A stretch of DNA of 64,000 bases from Mycolicibacterium iranicum (GCF_002101705.1 NZ_LQPC01000027.1:1-64000); one strand, 5' to 3'; positions 41,671 to 50,693 are shown, counted from the first letter of the stretch. Notes: generated by a model from the letters alone, not told the origin. Numbers and translations: made by a program.

Positions 41671-42083
41671 GGGCGGATGAGCCGGCCTGTAAGCCGGATT
41701 CTGTTCCTCGCCGCCTGATCGGGCAGCGAGGCGGCGACCATCCATCTGGACACACCGTCGCCGGGTGCCTCAAGCGGCCTACCCGCAGGCTCGGGCGAGC
41801 AGCCCTCGGGCGCCTGCGCGGCCGCAACCAGGTTGCGGCCTTCTTGGCCTTGCTTCGGGTGGGGTTTACCTAGCCACTCCGGTCACCCGGAATGCTGGTG
41901 CGCTCTTACCGCACCTTTTCACCCTTACCTCCCCGTCGTCCGAAGACTCCGTGGCGGCGGTCTGTTTTCTGTGGCACTTTCCCGCGAGTCACCTCGGATT
42001 GCCGTTAGCAATCACCCTGCTCTGCGAAGTCCGGACTTTCCTCGACACCAGGTGCCGCGGCCGCCCGGCCAGCTCATCCGCCC
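41671..42083 (-). ncRNA. rnpB: RNase P RNA (type A)
   Basis: The minus strand shows the full bacterial RNase P RNA. The 5' arm of P1 starts GGGCGGATGAGC (from 42083 down) and pairs with the 3' arm GCTCATCCGCCC (ending at 41671). The universally conserved P4 strand GAGGAAAGTCCGGAC lies near 42050, the segment ACAGAAAACAGACCGCC near 41965, and the 3' signature ACAGAATCCGGCTTACAGG near 41700. Length is about 413 nt. It processes tRNA 5' ends with the RnpA protein. A possible -10 element (TACCTT) lies just upstream. Open frames across this stretch are not genes. Confidence 0.97.
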
Positions 42084-42154
42084 TAACAAGGTAATGGGTC
42101 AAGGGCTGTTTGAGGTAATGAATGCCTACCTCGCCGCGGGGCCATACTGAGTGC

Positions 42155-42571
42155 ATGGCGCAGGCTCCTCCCGCCCGCTACCTGATGCGGGCCAAGGACT
42201 TCGTGGATTCTCGATATTCGGAGCCGATCACCGTCGATGATCTCGCGGCGGCGGCCGGTTTGTCGCGGGCACACTTCAGCCGCATGTTCACGAGGACGTT
42301 CGGCGAGTCACCGAGCGCGTATCTGCAGACGCGCCGACTTGAACGTGCCGCATCGCTGTTGCGCCACACCGACAGATCCGTTGCCGACATCTGCGTGATG
42401 GTGGGGCTGCAGAGCGTCGGATCGTTCACCACAGCCTTCGCCCGCGCCTACGGATTACCGCCGGCGGCGTATCGGGCGTCGATGCCGCCGGCCGCCATCC
42501 ACGCACGAATCCCCAGTTGCATCTTGGCTCGGGACACCCGAAAGACAGCACACGCGGAGAAGACGGGGTGA
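42155..42571 (+). CDS. AraC-family transcriptional regulator, DNA-binding domain only
   Basis: 138 aa, ATG 42155. It consists almost wholly of the two-helix-turn-helix AraC domain: ITVDDLAAAAGLSRAHFSRMFTRTFGESPSAYL and a second HTH with SVADICVMVGLQSVGSFTTAFARAYGLPPAAYR. There is no sensory N-terminal domain; a short basic C-terminal tail of about 30 residues follows. It probably controls the VOC gene that begins 25 bp downstream, a pairing common in actinobacteria. Target and signal unknown. Confidence 0.88.
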   Translation: MAQAPPARYLMRAKDFVDSRYSEPITVDDLAAAAGLSRAHFSRMFTRTFGESPSAYLQTRRLERAASLLRHTDRSVADICVMVGLQSVGSFTTAFARAYGLPPAAYRASMPPAAIHARIPSCILARDTRKTAHAEKTG

Positions 42572-42596
42572 GCTCCGCGGCCGTAGCGTCGGGCAC

Positions 42597-43031
42597 ATGA
42601 TCAAGATCGCAAGCGCCCATCTGTGGGTCCACGACCAGGAAGTCGCTTTGAAGTACTGGACCGACAAGGTCGGTATGGAAGTGCGCCAAGACGTTTCACT
42701 GCCCGACGTCGACGGCATCTTTCGCTGGCTGACCGTCGGCCCGCCAGGACAGGACGACGTGTCCATCGTGCTCATGGCCGTGCCCGGCGAGCCCGTCATG
42801 GACGAGTCCACCAAGAAGCAGGTGCTCGACCTGACCGCCAAAGGGTTCGCGGGCACCGTCTTCCTGACCACCGATGACTGCCAGGCCAGCTACGAGCAAC
42901 TCAAAGCCCGCGGCGTCGAGTTCACCGAGGAGCCCCACCAGATGCCCTACGGCATCGACTGCGGATTCCGCGATCCGTCCGGAAACAGCGTGCGACTCAC
43001 CCAGTTGGCGGAAGTGCCTGCCGGCACCTGA
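42597..43031 (+). CDS. Glyoxalase/VOC superfamily protein
   Basis: 144 aa, ATG 42597. A single vicinal-oxygen-chelate domain with two beta-alpha-beta-beta-beta modules: KIASAHLWVHDQEVALKYWTDKVGMEV and GFAGTVFLTTDDCQASYEQLKARGVEF...DCGFRDPSGNSVRLTQL. A His near residue 9 and Glu/Asp at the C-terminal strand could form a metal site. It may be a lyase, dioxygenase or resistance-binding protein. Cotranscription with the AraC-type regulator upstream is likely. Confidence 0.88.
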   Translation: MIKIASAHLWVHDQEVALKYWTDKVGMEVRQDVSLPDVDGIFRWLTVGPPGQDDVSIVLMAVPGEPVMDESTKKQVLDLTAKGFAGTVFLTTDDCQASYEQLKARGVEFTEEPHQMPYGIDCGFRDPSGNSVRLTQLAEVPAGT

Positions 43032-43040
43032 CCCTCGACG

Positions 43041-44324
43041 CTAGGCGGCTTCGAAGGTGACGAGGTCGATGCTGAGTTGGCCCTCGAGGAGGCTGATCTT
43101 CTGACGCACCGGGATGGCGGGCAGCGGCGGCGCCAGGGAGTAGTACCTGGCCCCGGTGGGCGTGACGAATTCGGCCCGGTGGGTGCCGCCGCGGTCGCGG
43201 GTCGTCACCCGCCAGCCGGGTGCTTCTTTGGCGTAATTGCACGCCTCGCAGGCCCCCAAACCATTGACCGCACTTGTCTTTCCACCGTCACGGTCGGGGG
43301 TGGCGTGGTCGTGGTGGCGGATCGGGGCGTTGCAGTACGGATTCCGGCACGTGCGGTCCCGGATTCCGATGAACGCGCCCAACCCTTTCGGGAAGATCCG
43401 CGACCGCGATTCCATCGCGACCAACTGCCCCGATGTCGGGTGGCGGTAGAGCCGGCGCAGGATCGCCTTCGCAGCCTTATCAGTGGCGGCGTCGCCGGTG
43501 AGCTTGCACGCGAACCCCGCCGGGATGGGTCCATAACCGTCCAGCCACGCCGGCTCGGCGTCATCACCGGCCAGTGTGGTGTCGGCCATCACCAGGTTCA
43601 GGCTCACATCGACCGGTGCGGTACTGCTGCGACCCGTCACCCGCTCATAGGCGGTATCGCACATGAACTGCCCGCGAGAGCGGCCATCCCCGCACACGTC
43701 GGCTTCACGTTTCAGCGCGGCGTACATGCCGATGCCCTGCGCCAGCGGCATCAGGAACGTCACGTAGACCATTCCGTTGGGCGCAGGCCGGGTGGTGACG
43801 CAACGGTCCTTGACCGCCTTGTTGTTGCGTTCCACCACCGCCGCGGCATCCAGGCGGGCGGTGATCCGTTTGGCCTCAGCAGCTACGCGCCGATTGCCCC
43901 AGCCCTGGAACCCGTGGGCTTCCTCGGCTAGTTCGGCATCCAGCGTGCGGCGATCCTCGACCGACAGGCACGCGGATTCCCGCACGATCAGCAACGCCCG
44001 GTACTCCGAGAGCTGGCCTGCCTCCAACGCCGCCAAGGTGCGCGGCATCTCATGAACCAGCGCTTTCGCCATCCCGAGGTGGGTGTTCCCGCAGGCCGGG
44101 GCATCGCGGCGGGCCAGCGCGATCTCCGAGGCCAAGCCTTTCCCGCGTCGGCGTGCCGGTATCCCGGCAGCCCGCTCGGCCGCCGTGCGCTTCCGAGCCC
44201 ACAACGCCGTCGCACGGGCCTGCGCGGCCGCAGCCTTCGACTTCAGCTCCTCAAAGCGCTCGACGAGGATCCGCAGGTCCTTCTCGGACGCCTCCGGATC
44301 TACTTCGAACAAACGTTCGATCAT
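43041..44324 (-). CDS. DUF222/HNH endonuclease (13E12-repeat family)
   Basis: 427 aa from ATG 44324; a TTG start 30 bp upstream is possible and neither has a clear RBS. The N-terminal helical DUF222 domain (about 1-290) is followed by an HNH nuclease motif: CRNPYCNAPIRHHDHATPDRDGG then CEACNYAKEAPGW (zinc-type Cys pairs and catalytic His). This is the family of REP13E12 repeats, present in many copies in mycobacteria and often carrying phage attachment sites. It interrupts an otherwise core region and may be mobile. Biological role unproven. Confidence 0.9.
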   Translation of the reverse strand: MIERLFEVDPEASEKDLRILVERFEELKSKAAAAQARATALWARKRTAAERAAGIPARRRGKGLASEIALARRDAPACGNTHLGMAKALVHEMPRTLAALEAGQLSEYRALLIVRESACLSVEDRRTLDAELAEEAHGFQGWGNRRVAAEAKRITARLDAAAVVERNNKAVKDRCVTTRPAPNGMVYVTFLMPLAQGIGMYAALKREADVCGDGRSRGQFMCDTAYERVTGRSSTAPVDVSLNLVMADTTLAGDDAEPAWLDGYGPIPAGFACKLTGDAATDKAAKAILRRLYRHPTSGQLVAMESRSRIFPKGLGAFIGIRDRTCRNPYCNAPIRHHDHATPDRDGGKTSAVNGLGACEACNYAKEAPGWRVTTRDRGGTHRAEFVTPTGARYYSLAPPLPAIPVRQKISLLEGQLSIDLVTFEAA

Positions 44325-44354
44325 AAGACCGACGCTACGCCCACCCCCCGACAA

Positions 44355-44978
44355 CTAACCTTCGGACAACCGGCGCAGCACGATCAGGTTGTCGATCAGC
44401 ACTCCGGCCTGGCCGTCCGGCCCGACGGCGTCGCGTTCGACGGTGCCGACACGGACGTGCTCCCACTGCCCCGCACCGAGGTCGATCGTTCCGAGGACCT
44501 CGTCGACCGTCGGGAATACGTGGTCTTTGATGTGCTTGGCCCATGGCGGCGCCGCGCCATGGTCGACGACGACCAGCAGACCGCCCGGCGCCACCGCGCG
44601 CGCGGCGGAGGCGAAGATGCGTTCCCGGTCGAGATGCACCATCGACTGCAGGAACTGCGCCGACACGAGGTCGAACCTGCCAGCCGGGAACGACTCCGAA
44701 AGGTTCATCTGCACCAGCCGCACGCGGTCGGTCAACCCTCGCCGGGCCGCCTCCTCGGCGGCACGGCAGATCGCAGTGTCCGAGATGTCCACACCGACGA
44801 CCTCCCAGCCGTTTTCGGCCAGCCACAGCGAGTCGCCGCCTTCCCCGCACCCGAGATCCAGCGCCCGTCCCGGCGCCAGAGGCGTGGCAACCTCGGCCAG
44901 CCACCGGTTGACCTTGCCGCTCCAGATCCGGTCCCGCTCGGAGTACCTATCCTCCCAATGTTGTTTGACCTCAGACAT
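44355..44978 (-). CDS. Class I SAM-dependent methyltransferase (TehB-like)
   Basis: 207 aa, ATG 44978. Motif I is ALDLGCGEGGDSLWLAENGWEVVGVDIS (SAM loop near residue 40). Motif IV is FDLVSAQFLQS and motif VI lies at VAPGGLLVVVDHG. The start WEDRYSERDRIWSGKVN is typical of TehB-type and thiol or metalloid methyltransferases. It overlaps the end of the upstream flavoprotein gene by 8 bp, so the two form an operon facing away from the XRE-cupin regulator. Confidence 0.88.
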   Translation of the reverse strand: MSEVKQHWEDRYSERDRIWSGKVNRWLAEVATPLAPGRALDLGCGEGGDSLWLAENGWEVVGVDISDTAICRAAEEAARRGLTDRVRLVQMNLSESFPAGRFDLVSAQFLQSMVHLDRERIFASAARAVAPGGLLVVVDHGAAPPWAKHIKDHVFPTVDEVLGTIDLGAGQWEHVRVGTVERDAVGPDGQAGVLIDNLIVLRRLSEG

Positions 44979-45891
44979 TGTGCTCCTCCATGAAACTCGC
45001 CACCATCGATGCGGCCGCGGCAGAACCAGCCGCGATCGCCGCCGCTACTTGCGGCAGTTGTGCGCTTACATCACCCGCAGCGAAGACACCCGGCACCGAG
45101 GTGCGATACATCGCATCGGTCTCGATCGCCTCCGGCGATATCGGGTTGGTCGCAGCGAACGCGACTCCCAACTTTTCGGCCAGCGCGCCACGTTGGCGCA
45201 GGGTCGTCGCAACGAGCAGGCCATTGCGCGCCAGACTGGCGCCGTCGGTGAACATCACGGCCTGCAATTCGCCTGCCAATGAGTGCAATTCGCTCACCAC
45301 TCGCTCATCGACATCGACTCCCACATGCGCCAGGCGCGACCGATGGTCGGCGGTGAGCTCGGCGGGCCCGCCTGTCAGCAGGACGACATCATCACTCCAC
45401 CCGCGCAGCAGCGTCGCCATGTGCACCGCCCGATCCCCGTCGGCAAGTACGGCAAGTGGCTTGTCACGCACTTCCCATCCGTGACAGAACGGGCAGTGGA
45501 AGACCGAATTGCCCCACAGCTCTGTCAAACCCGGCACGTCGGGCGACTCGTACCGCATCCCCATGGCCAACAGCACCCGACGAGTCCGCACCACGCTGTC
45601 ATCGGCCAACTCCACGGCGAAATCGCCAACGGCCCCGTCCGCAGTGATGACCTCGCCGGAGCGAATCTCGATACTCGGGTAGGCCGTCAACTCGTGCCGA
45701 CCCTGGGCATACAACTGCGCAGGCGGGACGCCGTCGAAGCTCAACAACCCACCGATGCCGTGGGCGGCTAGGTTGCTCTGCGCTCCGGCGTCGATCAGCA
45801 GCGTTTCTCGACGCGCCCTGCCCAGGACCAGCGCCGCACTCAACCCGGCGGCGCCTCCGCCGACGATCAGGCAATCCCAGATCTTGTCCAT
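44971..45891 (-). CDS. Thioredoxin-reductase-like FAD/NAD(P)-dependent oxidoreductase
   Basis: 306 aa, ATG 45891. FAD-binding loop CLIVGGGAAGLSAAL at the N-terminus; redox-active CPFCHGWEV (CxxC) near residue 135; C-terminal FAD motif VPGVFAAGDVSAQLPQVAAAIAAG. The NADPH half is present but its dinucleotide loop is atypical (LAVLADGDRAVHMA), so the reductant may differ from true TrxB. It forms an operon with the methyltransferase and is divergent from the XRE-cupin gene. Confidence 0.9.
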   Translation of the reverse strand: MDKIWDCLIVGGGAAGLSAALVLGRARRETLLIDAGAQSNLAAHGIGGLLSFDGVPPAQLYAQGRHELTAYPSIEIRSGEVITADGAVGDFAVELADDSVVRTRRVLLAMGMRYESPDVPGLTELWGNSVFHCPFCHGWEVRDKPLAVLADGDRAVHMATLLRGWSDDVVLLTGGPAELTADHRSRLAHVGVDVDERVVSELHSLAGELQAVMFTDGASLARNGLLVATTLRQRGALAEKLGVAFAATNPISPEAIETDAMYRTSVPGVFAAGDVSAQLPQVAAAIAAGSAAAASMVASFMEEHNV

Positions 45892-45931
45892 GCCACGACC
45901 TTGCCCGTGCTAGGAGCGATCTGCCAAGCTG

Positions 45932-45950
45932 ATTTGCCATGAAGGCAAAT
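45932..45950. promoter_or_regulatory. Palindromic operator over the XRE-cupin start codon
   Basis: ATTTGCC (45932-45938) and GGCAAAT (45944-45950) are perfect 7-bp inverted arms with a 5-bp spacer, ATGAA, that contains the start codon of the regulator gene. It is AT-rich against its surroundings and sits between divergent genes 47 bp apart, so it could repress both. A partial extra half-site (TGCCAA) lies just upstream. Confidence 0.6.
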
Positions 45951-46526
45951 GAGGGCGAGGAAAGCGTTGATGCCCGTGTGCGGCGGCGGCTGCGGGACCT
46001 TCGAGTCCAGCGTGGCATGACCCTCGAAGACGTCGCCAGGCGGTCCAGCATCGACATCTCGACACTGAGCCGTCTGGAGTCCGGGAAGCGGCGCCTCGCT
46101 CTCGATCACCTGCCGCGGCTGGCCGCCGCATTGTCGGTCAGCACCGACGAACTGTTGCGCACACCTGAGGTCGAAGACCCGCGCATTCGCGGACAGTCCC
46201 ACACGCACAACCAGATCACGTTCTGGCCGTTGACCGGTCAAGGTCCCGCCGGAGGGCTTCACGCCCACAAGATCCGGATCAGCGCCCGCAGGCGCACCCC
46301 ACCCGCGGAACTTCCCGTCCACGAGGGGCACGACTGGATGTACGTGCTCTCGGGTCGGCTCCGACTCATCCTCGGCGACCGCGACTTCACCATCAAACCC
46401 GGTGAGGCCGTGGAGTTCTCGACGTGGACTCCCCACTGGTTCGGCGCGGTCGACGGCCCGGTCGAGGCGATCGCGCTATTCGGATTGCACGGCGAGCGGG
46501 TGCATTTGCACACCGATCACAGATAG
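45939..46526 (+). CDS. XRE-family regulator with C-terminal cupin
   Basis: 195 aa, ATG 45939. The helix-turn-helix at about residues 15-70 contains LRDLRVQRGMTLEDVARRSSIDISTLSRLESGKR. The cupin sensor domain at about 105-180 contains PAELPVHEGHDWMYVLSGRLRLILGDRDFTIKPGEAVEF and PHWFGAV. The candidate ligand or metal residues are His and Glu in these blocks. It probably autoregulates through the palindrome over its own start and controls the divergent flavoprotein-methyltransferase pair. Its stop overlaps the convergent RNase H gene by 10 bp. Confidence 0.9.
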   Translation: MKANEGEESVDARVRRRLRDLRVQRGMTLEDVARRSSIDISTLSRLESGKRRLALDHLPRLAAALSVSTDELLRTPEVEDPRIRGQSHTHNQITFWPLTGQGPAGGLHAHKIRISARRRTPPAELPVHEGHDWMYVLSGRLRLILGDRDFTIKPGEAVEFSTWTPHWFGAVDGPVEAIALFGLHGERVHLHTDHR

Positions 46527-47593
46527 GCCGTCTGGTTGACCAAGCGCACGGATGCTGCGCCGTCGGGGTAGAACTCTGCGATCGACAGTGACGCCAGATC
46601 CAGATGCAGCCGATACAGAATCGACGGTCCGGCCGCGAGCGCCATCCTCAACAGGGTCTTGATCGGCGTCACGTGTGAAACCACCAACACCGTCTGGCCC
46701 GGGTAGTCGGCGATGATGCGTTTCTGGGCGCGCAGAACCCGTGCCGCGACGTCGTCGAAGCTCTCGCCGCCCGGCGGCCGAACCGACGTGTCGCGAAGCC
46801 AGCGGCGATGCAGATCGGGGTCGTACTCGGAGGCCTCCTGGAACGTCATGCCTTCCCAGGCACCGAAATCCGTCTCGATCAGGTCGTGGTCGACGGTGAC
46901 GTCGAGACTGAGAGCTTTCGCCGCTGCCGCCGCGGTGTCGTACGCCCGCTGCAACGGTGACGCAAGTACGGCATCGACGCCACCCCTGTCCCCGAGGTAG
47001 CGCGCGGCGGCGCCCGCCTGACGAGTGCCGAGTTCGGTGAGCTCCGGGTTCCCGCGCCCCGAGTAGCGACGCTCCACCGACAGCGCTGTCTGCCCGTGAC
47101 GCAACAGCAGCAGCCTGGTCGGCGCTCCTCTGGCACCTGTCCATCCCGCCGGGTTGGTGGTCACCGCTGTGGTCGCCGAATGTTCTTCCGCGCCCGCCGC
47201 ATCCATCGCCTCGTTGGCGAGCCTGTCGGCGTGGCCGTTCTTCTCCCGGGCGATCCACGCGTAGCTCACGGACGAGAACCCTCCAGCGAGTTGGCGCGCC
47301 TGCTGGTTCAGCGGGATCAGGTCGGGATGTTTGACCTTCCAGCGGTTGGACATCTGCTCCACGACGAGCTGGGAATCCATGAGGACCTCGACCTCGGAGG
47401 CGCCGACCTCAGCTGCGGCCTGAAGGCCCGCAATCAGCCCTCGGTACTCGGCGACGTTGTTGGTCGCCGTGCCGATCGCCGCCTTCGCCTCGACGAGGAG
47501 GGATTCCCGGTCACCTGACCATACGACCGCGCCGTAGCCGGCGGGACCCGGGTTGCCACGGGAACCGCCGTCGACCTCGACGATCACTTTCAC
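46517..47593 (-). CDS. Bifunctional RNase HI / CobC-like histidine phosphatase
   Basis: 358 aa from GTG 47593, which overlaps the upstream stop by 4 bp (GTGA). The N-terminal RNase H domain (1-135) has IVEVDGGSRGNPGPAGYG, TNNVAEYRGLI, MDSQLVVEQM and GHADRLANEA, giving the four acidic catalytic residues. The C-terminal histidine phosphatase (about 160-358) has LLLRHGQTALS (catalytic His), ETDFGAWEGMTF and VVSHVTPIKTLL. In M. tuberculosis (Rv2228c) the fusion degrades RNA of RNA:DNA hybrids and has alpha-ribazole phosphatase activity, which here would complete the CobT-CobS lower-ligand route. Confidence 0.94.
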   Translation of the reverse strand: MKVIVEVDGGSRGNPGPAGYGAVVWSGDRESLLVEAKAAIGTATNNVAEYRGLIAGLQAAAEVGASEVEVLMDSQLVVEQMSNRWKVKHPDLIPLNQQARQLAGGFSSVSYAWIAREKNGHADRLANEAMDAAGAEEHSATTAVTTNPAGWTGARGAPTRLLLLRHGQTALSVERRYSGRGNPELTELGTRQAGAAARYLGDRGGVDAVLASPLQRAYDTAAAAAKALSLDVTVDHDLIETDFGAWEGMTFQEASEYDPDLHRRWLRDTSVRPPGGESFDDVAARVLRAQKRIIADYPGQTVLVVSHVTPIKTLLRMALAAGPSILYRLHLDLASLSIAEFYPDGAASVRLVNQTAYL

Positions 47594-48327
47594 TTGCGAA
47601 AACCAGTCACCCGCAACAGGATCGCCGCACATTCCGGGCAGCGCACCACGTCATCGTCGGCCGCCGCGGCGATCCGCGCCGACTCCCCCTGGTCGATCTC
47701 GATCCGGCACGCACCGCACCGCCGGCCCTGCAACGGCGCCGCTCCGACACCTGTGCGTGACCGCTGGCGCTCGTAGAGCGTCACAAGCGCTTCGTCGATA
47801 TGCGCGACCAGCTCGGCACGCCGGACCGCGGATTTCTCGATGAGCTGAGTCAGTTCGGCGCGGGCGTCGTCGCGCGAACGCTGCGCATCCGCCAGCGCCT
47901 TCTGCAGGTCCTCGAGGCCCGCCAGTTCTCGGTCCTGATCCGCGGACAACTCCTCGCGTTTCTCCATCAACTCCAGCTGGGCGTCCTCCAGGCTGGACTG
48001 TCGCCGCTCCAGGGTTTCGAGCTCGTGCTGCAAGTCGTTGAGCTGCTTGGGGTCCACCGAGCCCCCGGCCATGAGTGCGCGGTCGCGGTCCTCTCGCTGC
48101 CGCACACCGTCGATCTCTGTTTCCAACTTCGCGACCTGCGCGTCGATGTCGGCCAGCGCGAGTTGCAGTGCGGCGAGTCGGTCGGCTGCCTCGCGGTGCG
48201 ACGCCTGAGCTTCCTCCACCGCCTTCTGCTCGGGAAGGTTCTTCGTCCGATGCTCGGCCCGGCTGACTTCGGCGTCCAATTCTGCTAGCTGCAGCAGCGA
48301 ATTCTGTTGAAAAACATCAGCTTTCAT
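47590..48327 (-). CDS. Coiled-coil zinc-ribbon protein (Rv2229c-like)
   Basis: 245 aa; ATG 48327 ([18 protein letters not shown]). Residues 5-180 form a long heptad-rich coiled coil of Glu/Arg/Leu. The C-terminus carries a zinc ribbon with [10 protein letters not shown] and [12 protein letters not shown] (two CxxC pairs). This is the CT398/FlgZ-like architecture suggested to act as a nucleic-acid or chaperone adaptor. It is tightly coupled to NIF3 upstream (11-bp overlap) and to the RNase H gene downstream (4-bp overlap). Confidence 0.92.
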   Translation of the reverse strand: MKADVFQQNSLLQLAELDAEVSRAEHRTKNLPEQKAVEEAQASHREAADRLAALQLALADIDAQVAKLETEIDGVRQREDRDRALMAGGSVDPKQLNDLQHELETLERRQSSLEDAQLELMEKREELSADQDRELAGLEDLQKALADAQRSRDDARAELTQLIEKSAVRRAELVAHIDEALVTLYERQRSRTGVGAAPLQGRRCGACRIEIDQGESARIAAAADDDVVRCPECAAILLRVTGFRK

Positions 48328-49453
48328 AAGGGGACCCCTCGACATTCCATGGATCTGTGCGCACATCCGAAACCGTGACCGGCATTGACGCACCGAAGTG
48401 CGTGCGCAGCAACGCGGCGGCCTGCTGACACCACGGGAACTCACTGGCCCAGTGCGCGACGTCGACCAGTGCGACGTCGGAGGACCGTCGGTGTTCGTCG
48501 GCGGGATGGTGCCGCAGATCGGCCGTCACGTACACCTGCACGCCTGCGGCGGCGACCTCGGCCAGCAGCGAATCCCCGGCGCCTCCGCATACGGCCACGC
48601 GGGACACCGTCGCATCCGGGTCACCGGATGCGCGCACTCCCCATGAGGTCGCAGGTAGTGCGGTACACACGCGAGACACGAACGCCGACAACGGTTCCGG
48701 ACTGGGCAGCGTAGCGATCCGGCCGAGGCCGACGTCTCCCGGCGGGGTCTGCAACTCGATGAGGTCGAAGGCCGGCTCCTCGTACGGATGGGCGGCCCGC
48801 AAGGCGGCGATGATCGCACCTCTCCGCGAGGCGGGTGCAACCATCTCCACCCGGTCCTCCGCAACGCGCTCGACAACACCGACTTCACCGATTGCCGGTG
48901 TCGCACCGTCGCCGGGCAGAAACTGCCCCGTGCCGGGCACACTCCAGCTGCATTGCGAGTAGTCGCCGATGTGGCCCGCCCCGGCGGCGAACATGGCCGC
49001 CCGGACGGCGTCGGCGTTGGCGGCGGGGACGAACACCGCCCACTTGTCGAGAGCGGGACCGGACGGCACCGGCGAGAGCACCTCGACAACCTCCAGCCCC
49101 AAGGTGTCGGCCAGCGCGTCCGAGACCCCCGGCGACGCACTGTCTGCGTTGGTGTGAGCGGTGAACAGCGACCGACCCGTACGGATCAGGGAGTGGATGA
49201 GGGCGCCTTTGGCGGTCCCCGCGGCCACGGTGTCCACACCGCGCAGCAACAGCGGGTGGTGGGCGAGCAGCAGGCCGCCGTCGGGCACCTGCGCGACGAC
49301 GTCGGCGGTCGCGTCTACGGCGATGGTCACCGACTCGACGGGCTCCGAGGGATCCCCGCAGACCAGCCCGACGGAATCCCAGCTCTGCGCCAGGCGAGGC
49401 GGGTAAGCAGCCTCGAGCACGTCGATGACGTCGACCAGCCGGACACTTGCCAC
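48317..49453 (-). CDS. NIF3-like dinuclear metal protein
   Basis: 378 aa, GTG 49453. The NIF3/YbgI/DUF34 fold has metal ligands in [22 protein letters not shown] and the C-terminal [11 protein letters not shown]...[15 protein letters not shown]-like insert (about 130-240; [19 protein letters not shown]) is the extra domain of the bacterial three-domain form. The family has been tied to GTP cyclohydrolase I-like activity, which is not firmly established. First gene of the NIF3-zinc ribbon-RNase H operon; divergent from ptkA. Confidence 0.92.
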   Translation of the reverse strand: MASVRLVDVIDVLEAAYPPRLAQSWDSVGLVCGDPSEPVESVTIAVDATADVVAQVPDGGLLLAHHPLLLRGVDTVAAGTAKGALIHSLIRTGRSLFTAHTNADSASPGVSDALADTLGLEVVEVLSPVPSGPALDKWAVFVPAANADAVRAAMFAAGAGHIGDYSQCSWSVPGTGQFLPGDGATPAIGEVGVVERVAEDRVEMVAPASRRGAIIAALRAAHPYEEPAFDLIELQTPPGDVGLGRIATLPSPEPLSAFVSRVCTALPATSWGVRASGDPDATVSRVAVCGGAGDSLLAEVAAAGVQVYVTADLRHHPADEHRRSSDVALVDVAHWASEFPWCQQAAALLRTHFGASMPVTVSDVRTDPWNVEGSPYES

Positions 49454-49518
49454 ATCACGACAGTAGTGCGCACGGGCCCACGATCCCGGCAGCCACCCGT
49501 CTCAGGGACAATGGCCAT

Positions 49519-50205
49519 GTGACGGACATGCTGGACAGCCCCCGCAGCGCCACCCCGGTGGGCCGGGGTGATCTGGTGATCTTCGATCTCGACGGCACCC
49601 TCACCGACTCCGCCGAAGGCATCGTCGCCAGCTTCCGGCACGCCCTGCATTCCGTCGGCGCGACCGTCCCCGACGGCGACCTGGTGAGCCGCATCGTCGG
49701 GCCGCCGATGCATGTCACGCTGCAGCAGATGGGTCTGGGAGAGTCCGCCGATGCCGCGATCGCCGCCTACCGGGCCGACTACATGTCGCGCGGTTGGTCG
49801 ATGAACCGGCCGTTCGACGGCGTGGCCGGGCTACTGACGGACCTGCAGGCCGTCGGCGTCAGGCTTGCGGTCGCGACGTCGAAAGCAGAGCCCACCGCGG
49901 CGCGCATCCTCGCCCACTTCGAGCTCGACACGTACTTCGAGGTCATCGCAGGCGCCAGCCCCGACGGTGTCCGCTCGACCAAGGCCGACGTGGTCGCCCA
50001 CGCGCTCCGGCAGCTCGCGCCGCTTCCCGATCGGGTCGTGATGATCGGCGACCGGTCGCATGATGTCGAAGGCGCCGCCGTGCACGGCATCGGGACGATC
50101 GTGGTCGGCTGGGGCTACGGGCACCGTGACTTCGCCGACGGCGACAGCGGCGCGTTCGCCCACGTCGCCAGCGTCGACGACCTGCGGGAGGTGCTCGGTG
50201 TCTGA
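49519..50205 (+). CDS. ptkA: HAD-superfamily protein, PtkA homologue
   Basis: 228 aa from GTG 49519, with AGGGA 10 nt upstream (an ATG at 49528 lacks an RBS). HAD motifs: I FDLDGTLTDSAEG, II AVATSKAEPTA, III/IV MIGDRSHDVEGAAVHGI. It matches M. tuberculosis Rv2232, a HAD-fold protein reported to act as protein tyrosine kinase PtkA on PtpA; the C-terminal GWGYG holds the Tyr equivalent to its phosphosite. This version lacks the long N-terminal extension. It overlaps ptpA by 8 bp. cobC (Rv2231c), which precedes it in M. tuberculosis, is absent. Confidence 0.85.
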   Translation: MTDMLDSPRSATPVGRGDLVIFDLDGTLTDSAEGIVASFRHALHSVGATVPDGDLVSRIVGPPMHVTLQQMGLGESADAAIAAYRADYMSRGWSMNRPFDGVAGLLTDLQAVGVRLAVATSKAEPTAARILAHFELDTYFEVIAGASPDGVRSTKADVVAHALRQLAPLPDRVVMIGDRSHDVEGAAVHGIGTIVVGWGYGHRDFADGDSGAFAHVASVDDLREVLGV

Positions 50206-50692
50206 CCTGTTGCACGTCACGTTCATCTGCTCCGGCAACATCTGCCGCAGCCCGATGGCCGAGAAGATGTTCGCCCACCAGATCGGCGAGCGCGGACTCG
50301 CCGACGTCGTCAGAGTCACCAGTGCCGGCACGGGTCACTGGCACGAAGGCGAACCGGCCGACCGGCGCACAGGTCACACGCTGCGCGAGCACGGGTACCC
50401 GACGGCCCACCGTGCCGCCCAGATGACCGACGACCATCTCGCCGCGGACCTCGTCGTCGCATTGGGGCGCAACCACCTGCGGATGCTGCAACATGCGGGC
50501 GTGCCCGCCGAGCGACTGCGCATGCTGCGGTCCTTCGATCCGCGATCGGGCGTTCACGCGTTGGATGTCGAGGACCCCTACTACGGCACACAGGACGACT
50601 TCGAGGAGACGTTCACCGTGATCGACGCCGCGCTGCCCGGGCTGCACAGCTGGGTCGACGACCGGCTCGCGCAGCGAGAGCAGGCCGGCTGA
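50198..50692 (+). CDS. ptpA: Low-molecular-weight protein tyrosine phosphatase
   Basis: 164 aa, GTG 50198 overlapping the ptkA end by 8 bp. The P-loop FICSGNICRSPMAE gives the catalytic Cys and Arg (C-x5-R). The general-acid loop is VEDPYYGTQDDF, with the DPYYG motif containing the tyrosines phosphorylated by PtkA in M. tuberculosis. Length matches PtpA (163 aa). In M. tuberculosis it is secreted and blocks phagosome maturation; in a saprophyte the target is unknown. Part of the ptkA-ptpA-SURF1 operon. Confidence 0.94.
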   Translation: MSDLLHVTFICSGNICRSPMAEKMFAHQIGERGLADVVRVTSAGTGHWHEGEPADRRTGHTLREHGYPTAHRAAQMTDDHLAADLVVALGRNHLRMLQHAGVPAERLRMLRSFDPRSGVHALDVEDPYYGTQDDFEETFTVIDAALPGLHSWVDDRLAQREQAG

Positions 50693-50693
50693 G

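Noticed and set aside
40737..41753. 338-aa minus-strand open frame
   Set aside because: Antisense of the CHAD domain running into rnpB; no independent evidence.
41765..42150. Plus-strand open frames over 41.76-42.15 kb
   Set aside because: They lie on the complement of RNase P RNA, whose conserved P1, P4 and 3' elements are clear.
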